Below, in pieces: positions 8,648-13,823 of a stretch of DNA of 13,823 bases. The stretch lies in the NCBI GenBank assembly GCA_003118195.1, contig BEXV01001026.1, forward strand, positions 195,946 through 209,768, written 5' to 3'. The position numbers and the translations under genes were made by a program. The notes under the pieces were generated by a model that had not been told where the DNA came from, ran no database searches, and saw only the letters and a program-made list of their open reading frames with translations. Positions within the stretch are counted from its first letter, which is position 1. Each line of letters starts with the position of its first letter. The DNA is from Hemicentrotus pulcherrimus (lineage: Eukaryota; Echinodermata; Echinoidea; Camarodonta; Strongylocentrotidae).

Positions 8648-10293
8648 ACGCTTACTAACGATACGTCGTTTAAAGAAACGTTGTATAATGAAACTAGGGT
8701 CTGGGCATCGTTTCGAACTAGAACTCGATGGAGAATCACAGAATGTTTTGTGTGTGTACGTATAGTCGAACGAGAACGGTATAACTGGGCGGGGCTGTCA
8801 TGTCAACCGATCTGATCAAAATCAGTTTCTTTATACATAACTGAACCCCCAAATTTTGTAATATTTAAATTGGGCATAGGCATACATGTACAGACTCAAA
8901 AATTTTAAATCCGGACCCCCTTTCAAAAAAGTAGGTGTAAATTAAATTAATGATATTTTGAAGTGTCAAGCATAAGTAAATTAAGTTATCTTGCTCATAC
9001 AGTAATAAAATTCAATTTTAAATAGGATGGATAGGAATTACATAGCAAGGCATACATTTATGTTTAGTTTTGTCCTTTTTAAAATAGAATTCTGCTTTAT
9101 TATAAAGTAAGTCTAAACTTAATTGTTACTGTTGGGGGGGGGGTAATACAGATACAGTGTAATTCTACATCGGAATTTGAATCGAAGAAGACCAATGGAG
9201 GAATGTATTTGTTTTATTTTGTTCCTGTTTATTTATTTGGAGTACACTTGACACCATTCACCAATCACTATTTATGCTTTGCATAACTGCACCATTTGCA
9301 TTATACAAGTACCTGTGGACTCTACCAGCTTGCATTCACATCATGCATATAATGTGCAGCTTGTTACAAGCTCAAATGTGTCCAGGATATTATTTATGGT
9401 AATAGATATGTCTTCAAAGTACTTCCTACCAGCACAAACGTCTAAATTTTTCCCAACGCAAACTGCGTGCCAAACAGATAGATGTTTGTTTGGTCAAGGA
9501 AATATAGTGGGATTCACACACAGAAAAATGTCTTCTTTTTTTTTGTGAGCGAACCTTAAAATTTCATAAAAAAGTGAGATCCTCTCACTAAAAGTGTGAT
9601 TCTTTGGCCAAGCGTTTTGTGTAAACAAAACAAGATAACAGCGCTTGTAAATTTCGGGTATTCATACAGAATATAATGTGACTTGTAACAAGTTTCCTTA
9701 GTTGGAAAAATGACAAACCATGGGATCAGAACTGTCACCACAAGCAAATAATTAAATGTGAAAGTGTCCTCATAAAGTATGACTAAGCATCCAAGGGGCC
9801 CCTCAGCATCAGGGTAAAATTATGCACATTATCTACTTAAATGTGTCACTGGTATTGCATTTTGAGAAATGCAAAGAAAATATACATGAAGGCTACATGT
9901 ATGTCTTTGTAATTGGGTTATTAGTATCAAGATCGTGCCTTGTTTCTGTTCTGTCTCTTCTTGCTCTGTCTTCTTCTTCCACCCAAATTTTGTGCACCGC
10001 TTTGGGGCCCTATCCTGATTATCAACCTTCTTCAAATTTTCTGAGCTTACAGATATGCATGTCTAGATGTGCAGTATATAGTGGGGCAGAATAACCAGGG
10101 ATATGAGAGTTAAATGGATACCCCATCTAAGAAGCCCCTTTGAAGAACTCCGCTTCACGGAGAGTCTTTTTTCTCCCTACCGTAATCCCTCTCTGAGACC
10201 GCAGAGCTCGTAAATCTCACTCTGAAATTGAGTGACAATACATTGCAGTGGAAGCACCCGGTGGTAGCACTAATGTCCTCCCTTTCCACACAC
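8648..10293. other. Unassigned DNA upstream of the foldback element
   Basis: Frames at 9279-9548 (plus), 9556-9747 (minus), 9822-10094 (plus) and 9829-10035 (minus) have no recognisable domains, and the last two overlap on opposite strands. Small structures are a 10-G run at about 9134, the hairpin AGTGAGA-TCC-TCTCACT near 9573 and AGGGGCCCCT near 9795. From about 10130 the base composition becomes clearly more GC- and CpG-rich, up to about 10700, which could mark a promoter region for the downstream gene. Confidence 0.4.
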
Positions 10294-10302
10294 AGCCCAG
10301 CC

Positions 10303-10639
10303 TAGCCTATAATCTAGGCGGAGTGCCAAGCTTTTTTTCTTTGCTGCTAGACTAACCTTAAGCAGAACGTCTGATACGGCGAGACTACGAACCGTGGGCC
10401 GCATAGCGGCTCACCGCCTGTACTCACTGGTCGTATTCATGAGGTTTTTTCGTAATGAAAAACTGCCACGGATTCATGGTCGATAATAAAAAAAACAAGA
10501 CTAAAGCTAGACCAGTGAGTATAGGCGGTGAGCTGCTTCGCGGCCCACTGTTCGTAGTCTCGCGATATCAGACGTTCTGCTTAAGGTTAGTCTAGCAGCA
10601 AAAAAAACAAGCTCGGCACTCCTCCTAGATTATAGGCTA
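10303..10639. mobile_element. 337-base foldback element with 130-base arms and 9-base target duplication
   Basis: The left arm (10303-10432) and the reverse complement of the right arm (10510-10639) are both 130 bases, align without gaps and differ at 11 positions (about 92% identity). A 77-base loop separates them. AGCCCAGCC occurs immediately outside both ends (10294-10302 and 10640-10648), flush with the arms, as expected of a 9-base target-site duplication. Long terminal inverted repeats with 9-base duplications point to Mutator-like elements, or possibly Merlin; no transposase is present, so the element is non-autonomous. Transcribed through, it would make a very stable hairpin. A candidate first exon of the downstream Rossmann-fold gene begins in the loop and ends inside the right arm. 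Confidence 0.9.
10455..10527 (+). CDS. Candidate first coding exon of a Rossmann-fold epimerase/dehydratase
   Basis: An open frame follows the stop at 10440-10442. ATG at 10455 has G at -3; a second in-frame ATG is at 10476. The encoded end, KARPVSIGG with the last glycine split, fits the first beta strand and the first two glycines of a dinucleotide-binding GxxGxxG motif. It is followed by the donor G|GTGAGC at 10528 in phase 1, the same phase as the acceptor of the 12251 exon. Joining the two would read ...PVSIGG-CGFIGRN.... This was the only convincing phase-matched candidate found by eye among the GGNG|GT sites of the preceding few kilobases. The exon's 3' end lies in the right arm of a transposon-like foldback. 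The left arm holds a related but broken antisense copy with an upstream stop and Thr in place of Ile. Either the element contributed this exon or the match is chance. Confidence 0.38.
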
Positions 10640-10853
10640 AGCCCAGCCCAGCGAGCACGGCGGCTTCTGCATCGCCAGCCCGTACTCGGGGTAAAAAGTG
10701 GCGATGAATTGACAACTTCTAACGCTCATACAACAAATGCGCAAATATATATAATACAATTTCATTTAGTTCTTTTGGGAGATAAACCTTCGGACTACCT
10801 TCCTAGCTATGTACAAATTGCGGAAATTTTCGGAAAATGTCAATAATCAGATG

Positions 10854-10904
10854 AGGAAATCTTGATGATGAGAAACTTGCATTCACTCCAACTCAAGATT
10901 TCCT
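10854..10904. repeat. 12-base stem hairpin
   Basis: AGGAAATCTTGA (10854-10865) and TCAAGATTTCCT (10893-10904) are exact reverse complements with a 27-base loop. The stem is too short for a typical microRNA precursor. Confidence 0.65.
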
Positions 10905-11040
10905 TGGGTCGATTTCGCTGGTGGTTCACATGGCTATGTCTTCAGTAGAGTTAGCCGAGCACAGCAAAAGCATGTTATAACCAATAGAAGGTTGCCTTGT
11001 GCCCTATGTTGTGGATTCTGTATTTTATATGTTACATGGG

Positions 11041-11163
11041 TTGCGTTTATCTAGAAAATTTTTGGCTAGAATCAGGTTTCTCAAACGTCTTTCAGGCAAA
11101 TTTAGAAGTAGATAAACGCAAAGCCTTTTTCAAACGTCTTTAGATATGGGCATATCTAAAGAC
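11041..11163. repeat. Nested inverted repeats around a perfect 28-base palindrome
   Basis: TTGCGTTTATCTA (11041-11053) is the exact reverse complement of TAGATAAACGCAA (11109-11121). Just after it, GTCTTTAGATATG (11136-11148) and CATATCTAAAGAC (11151-11163) form a 13-base stem with only GG between. Pairing can extend outward through CCTTTTT and AAAAAGG after a short bulge. GATAAACGCAAAGC recurs at about 11111 and 11220, and CAAACGTCTTT at about 11082 and 11131. The pattern suggests a small foldback element or nested MITEs. Confidence 0.65.
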
Positions 11164-11793
11164 ACAAAAAGGTGCGTTTTGAATGTGACATACAGCCAGA
11201 ATCACATTTCTGAGAGCTCGATAAACGCAAAGCTGTTTTGAATCCCATATACAAATCCGACCTCTCACGGTTAATTTCCGGTTCGGAGGCTAGTGCGCGC
11301 CATGTGCTGTGTACAAGCATGTGTGTGTAGTTGACCTCCGTCTTCTTCCTGGGTCAAACGGCGCTGAACAGCTGCGAAGAGACAAGGCCTTTATTGTGAA
11401 TCGTGAAGAGTCGATAAACGCTAATCACGATCGTAAAGTGGGGTTCGATATGTACATATCTAGTGGCAAGCCTAGACAAACGCGCCCATGTATAGTTCTT
11501 CACTGAGTATAATGTCATTTTTTCGGTGACGCACATGGCTTCAAAGCCATTTTTTTACGACCAAGTGTTTAGAGAGCTTAGAGCAGCAGATGGGGTTGCA
11601 TAACATTTCATAATATTGGGATTGCCAGAGGGCATCTGTGGTCTGATAAGGGCAGCCGTTGATGTATTTGATGGCTGAAGAGGGTTTCATTTCTTGTTGT
11701 TAAGCCAAATTAATCTTGAATATCTTTCCCTCGGGAAATTCTTTCGAGACGTAATCTCCATTTAAAACACCTCCTTAGTAATACCAAGATTTC

Positions 11794-11820
11794 ATTGTTA
11801 TACCAAGTTGGTATAACAAT
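11794..11820. repeat. Perfect 27-base palindrome
   Basis: ATTGTTATACCAA (11794-11806) and TTGGTATAACAAT (11808-11820) are exact reverse complements around a single G. A partial third copy of the core, AATACCAAGAT, precedes it at about 11780. It could be a protein-dimer site or the remnant of an element end; nothing in the sequence decides. Confidence 0.7.
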
Positions 11821-12250
11821 AAAATTGTGCATTTTGTGATAAAAGCACCAAATTTGGCACACAGGTAGATTAATATAATGATATTAATAATAATAGCCTA
11901 ATAGTCCACTCCAAATTTTATTAAACCGAAATGGAAATTCTTTTTGCCCAATTGATTGTGAGCCCGGCAGCCACTGAGCAGTGCCAGAACGACGTCACTC
12001 CATCCCTTAATGATATATTCTTAGCAAAACGTTAAATGTTGCCACTTGCGACTTGGTAACCAACTTTTCCAGAGTGCATGTGAAATGGGGCCTGATTGTA
12101 ACATACAGGTATTTTAAATTTATTTGCGATAGCAAAAATTCTTGTTTAATTTAATAGATATGTGGTCAGCAATATATAATGCACACTGACAGACTTTCTT
12201 TGATATTGTTTTGAGAAATTTTCATGACTTTAACTCTTTATTTTCTTTAG

Positions 12251-12312
12251 GTTGCGGTTTTATTGGGAGAAACTTAGTCCACTATTTGGTGAGCAAAGAC
12301 TTAGCAGCAAAG
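12251..12312 (+). CDS. Internal exon of an NAD(P)-dependent epimerase/dehydratase (extended SDR), partial
   Basis: The 62-base exon starts with GT completing a split codon (Gly if the preceding base is G), then encodes CGFIGRNLVHYLV followed by SKDLAAK. G-x-G-F-I-G-R-N-L is the glycine-rich turn and first helix of the Rossmann fold, which binds the pyrophosphate of NAD(P). GFIGR-type turns are characteristic of extended SDR epimerases, dehydratases and reductases. The acceptor TCTTTATTTTCTTTAG is strong. At the 3' end AAG|GCAAGT matches the consensus of the rare GC-AG intron class; reading through instead meets a stop after 17 further codons (TAA, 12364-12366). The entering phase is 1 and the leaving phase is 0. 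The enzyme's Tyr-x-x-x-Lys active site and the rest of the protein must lie beyond the right edge. Substrate is unknown. The stretch resembles a family of uncharacterised eukaryotic epimerase-like proteins that I recall starting near GGCGFIGRNLV; this is memory, not a search. Confidence 0.75.
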
Positions 12313-12368
12313 GCAAGTATAGCTATTAAATCATCAATGAACATTTTTTTTTAAAGTAAAAAGATATA

Positions 12369-12450
12369 CCGCATTTGCAGGCGATAAGGCCGCAGCGCCG
12401 CATAGGGTAACACCCCCAACTTTGACATTTCAAAGAGAGAAAAAAACGCC
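12369..12450. mobile_element. Partial second copy of the TA-type MITE
   Basis: After TA (12367-12368) the sequence CCGCATTTGCAGGCGATAAGGCCGC resembles the terminus of the 3661-4226 element (CCGTATTTGCCGGCGATAACGCCGC). The next bases, with an ACTTTGAC motif and a GAGAGAAAAAA run, fit the subterminal part. No matching right end is seen before another repeat begins at about 12501, so the copy is truncated. It lies 56 bases downstream of the Rossmann exon, in the following intron. Confidence 0.6.
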
Positions 12451-12500
12451 AAACTGACCAAACAAAATAATCATAATTTTCTTGTAGAACACTTATTTTG

Positions 12501-12925
12501 TATCGCCTGCGTAGCAAAAAGCGAGATAGGCGCCGTTTTTCCGGTGGCAGCGGTGGCGGCGACGGGGCAACATCAAAAACTTAACCTGAGGTTAAGTTTT
12601 TAAAATTTTGGTATAATTTTGAAAGTATAAGTTCTTCTTTGAAACTTGAACTATAGGGTGATCAAGTATTTCCAATCATGTTAGTAGAATTTTAGGTCAC
12701 AAAGTCAAGATCAAAGGTCATTTCAGGTCAACAGACTTAGACTTTGTTGTGGCTACAACATCAAGATTTTGAATTGTTAGCATATTTCAAAAGTGTTTCT
12801 TGAAATTCCATGAAACTTGTACCCGAGGGTTATCAAGTATCACAAATCATATGACACAAATTCCAGGTCACAAGGTCAAAGGTCACTTTAGGTCAGTAGA
12901 CTTGGATTATGTTTTTACAACTTAA
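12501..12925 (+). repeat. Dispersed repeat with internal 171-base tandem unit and AGGTCA clusters
   Basis: A GC-rich head (GGTGGCAGCGGTGGCGGCGACG, about 12543-12564) is followed by a perfect palindrome, AAAAACTTAACCT-G-AGGTTAAGTTTTT (12575-12601). Then come two diverged units with period about 171, marked by AACTTG(A/T)AC...ATCAAGTAT at 12643 and 12814 and AGGTCACAA(A/G)GTCAA at about 12693 and 12865. Hairpin or GC-rich head plus AGGTCA-bearing tandem units is the same architecture as at 3440-4932, although the units are not obviously homologous. Confidence 0.75.
12865..12895 (+). promoter_or_regulatory. Four AGGTCA half-sites in a row (DR2, DR1, DR4 spacing)
   Basis: Perfect AGGTCA hexamers lie at 12865, 12873, 12880 and 12890, giving spacings of two, one and four bases, all used by nuclear receptors. 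The DR1 is AGGTCAAAGGTCA. It sits within a tandem repeat in the intron downstream of the Rossmann exon. Binding is not demonstrated. Confidence 0.4.
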
Positions 12926-13544
12926 TATGAGAATTAATAATCATTTTTTGTTATTTGTTCATATTTCATTCAAGTTATCGATCTTGGTACAAATAATAGT
13001 AAATAATTCTTCTGATCCTTCGTCAATATTCACTTCAAAACGCTGATTAAATTCAGAAGATTTCATTGTTGGGGGCCTACTAATGGGCCACCCTGCCTAT
13101 GAATAATGTTCCAACATCAATTTTTCATGGTATCAAATTGCGCAATGCAGGCGAGACTGCCAAGAGCATTTCCTTTGTTTCTACAAACTGATACCAAATT
13201 CATCAATATTCTTATACCGTAAACCTTACAGGAAGTTCACCTAAAAAATGATCATAATTTAGCAGATCTTGATAGATTTTTAAGCTAGTACTGTATCGCA
13301 GACAGATTTGGTATCGTACATATACATATACCCCTACCACGATGTACATATGGAGCGGCAGCTCCATATTCTGGTCCCTTCTTTTACTTTTTGGCGATGC
13401 AATAGTACGGACTTAGATCTAGATCTACCATCAGATTTTGTCAGAAAACTAAGTTATGTAGTTTATTTTCAACATAAAATTGTTGGTAAGATGTGTGGAG
13501 TTATTCTAGAAATGTCCTGTACCATTATGTAGTCACTAGCGGGA
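12926..13544. other. Unassigned DNA, presumptive intron continuation
   Basis: A search by eye for the next exon, which should continue with a basic residue and the second beta strand (often VVD-like) in phase 0, found none. Notable are the hairpin ATATGGAGC-GGCA-GCTCCATAT (13348-13369) and the palindrome TAGATCTAGATCTA near 13415, which also occurs near 3113. A 74-codon frame (13308-13532, plus) shows no domain. Confidence 0.45.
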
Positions 13545-13562
13545 CCCGCGGAAATCCGCGGG
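13545..13562. repeat. GC-rich palindrome
   Basis: CCCGCGGA (13545-13552) and TCCGCGGG (13555-13562) pair perfectly around AA, followed by a G-rich run near 13571. It is a sharp GC peak in AT-rich DNA and could be the start of another repeat. Confidence 0.7.
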
Positions 13563-13666
13563 ATTCTCGAGGGGGGCGGGGGTCTAAATGGATTGTAGAG
13601 ACTGTCTAAATTCAAACCACCAAGTACTTTATTTGCCATTCAGACCATTAAAAAATATACATATTA

Positions 13667-13809
13667 AGCGTCCCCGACCGCTTCCTTGTTTTGGGCCGCC
13701 ACCTATTTTTTTTAAATTTTTGATTATTCTGTTACTTTTTTATTTTTTGAAAGAAAAAAAACAGCGTCCGTGCCAGCTTCCTTTTTGGCGGCCGCCTCCT
13801 ATTTTTTTT
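13667..13809 (+). repeat. Two-unit repeat, period about 96
   Basis: AGCGTCCCCGACCGCTTCC (13667) and AGCGTCCGTGCCAGCTTCC (13763) begin diverged units that both continue with a GGC(C/G)GCC(A/T)CC-type stretch, then CTATTTTTTTT. The second unit runs from its T run straight into the terminal G run. Confidence 0.75.
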
Positions 13810-13823
13810 GGGGGGGGGGGGGG
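13810..13823. repeat. Terminal poly-G tract
   Basis: Fourteen G residues directly follow eight T residues at the end of a repeat unit. Together with the G run at position 1 it marks a likely assembly break. Confidence 0.9.

Larger units (their letters stand above)
10649..12250 (+). other. Presumptive intron (part outside the foldback), rich in hairpins
   Basis: If the two exons belong together, the intron runs 10528-12250 (1723 bases, GT-AG). Just before the acceptor there is a branch-point-like CTTTAAC (about 12229) and the pyrimidine tract TCTTTATTTTCTTTAG. Weak frames at 11309-11506 and 11354-11536 overlap on opposite strands and are not called. The rest is AT-rich with several perfect inverted repeats listed separately and a CRE half-site-like GACGTCA near 11991. 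Confidence 0.45.

Noticed and set aside
10250..10262. Alternative first-exon donor CCCGGTG|GTAGCA for the Rossmann exon
   Set aside because: Phase fits, but the encoded residues before the junction (EAPG) lack the hydrophobic beta strand expected before GxxGxxG, and the donor is weak.
12501..12510. TATCGCCTGC as the right inverted end of the second MITE copy
   Set aside because: Only 10 bases match the reverse complement of the left end, the terminal bases are missing and no TA follows. The segment reads better as the start of the neighbouring repeat.

Overview
This is an animal (metazoan) nuclear window: AT-rich, gene-poor and crowded with diverged repeats. The signs of a eukaryote are introns with proper splice signals, transposons with target-site duplications, microsatellites, a tRNA-like retroposon fragment and no long ORFs. 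The palindrome TACATGTA occurs 14 times, far above chance, and several repeats carry AGGTCA/TGACCT motifs. Both recall marine invertebrates (echinoderm, amphioxus or mollusc), but the sequence does not decide the phylum. The window begins and ends in G homopolymers and has one N at 7057, so it looks like a contig cut at poly-G tracts.

Only one protein gene can be supported, and only in part. A 62-base internal exon on the + strand (12251-12312) encodes a glycine-rich Rossmann turn (CGFIGRNLV...) of an extended short-chain dehydrogenase / NAD-dependent epimerase-dehydratase. It has a strong branch-point and pyrimidine-tract acceptor and a textbook GC-type donor (AAG|GCAAGT). A candidate first exon (10455-10527) supplies the missing ...VSIGG end of the preceding beta strand in the correct phase, with a GTGAGC donor and a 1723-base intron between. 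That candidate is half inside a foldback transposon. The rest of the enzyme lies beyond the right edge.

Layout: 1-1000, an old dispersed repeat (second copy at 8072-8345) split by a probable retroposon 3' end. 1000-3300, unassigned DNA with small inverted and tandem repeats. 3440-4932, a six-unit tandem array split by a 566-base TA-flanked MITE. 5600-7400, a compound repeat region holding a GAT microsatellite, a 436-base duplication, a tRNA-derived SINE head, three CRE octamers and a DR1 nuclear-receptor-like motif. 7400-10300, mostly unassigned apart from the second repeat copy and a TG microsatellite. 10294-10648, a 337-base foldback element with 130-base arms and a perfect 9-base target duplication. 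10650-12250, the presumptive intron with several perfect hairpins. 12369-12925, a second partial MITE abutting another dispersed repeat with AGGTCA clusters. 13545-13823, a palindrome and a 96-base duplicated unit running into the poly-G end.

Most ORFs of 60-150 codons here look like chance or repeat-derived frames and are not called as genes. No complete new biological system is visible. The most interesting locus is the foldback element that may carry the start codon and 5' splice site of the Rossmann-fold gene.
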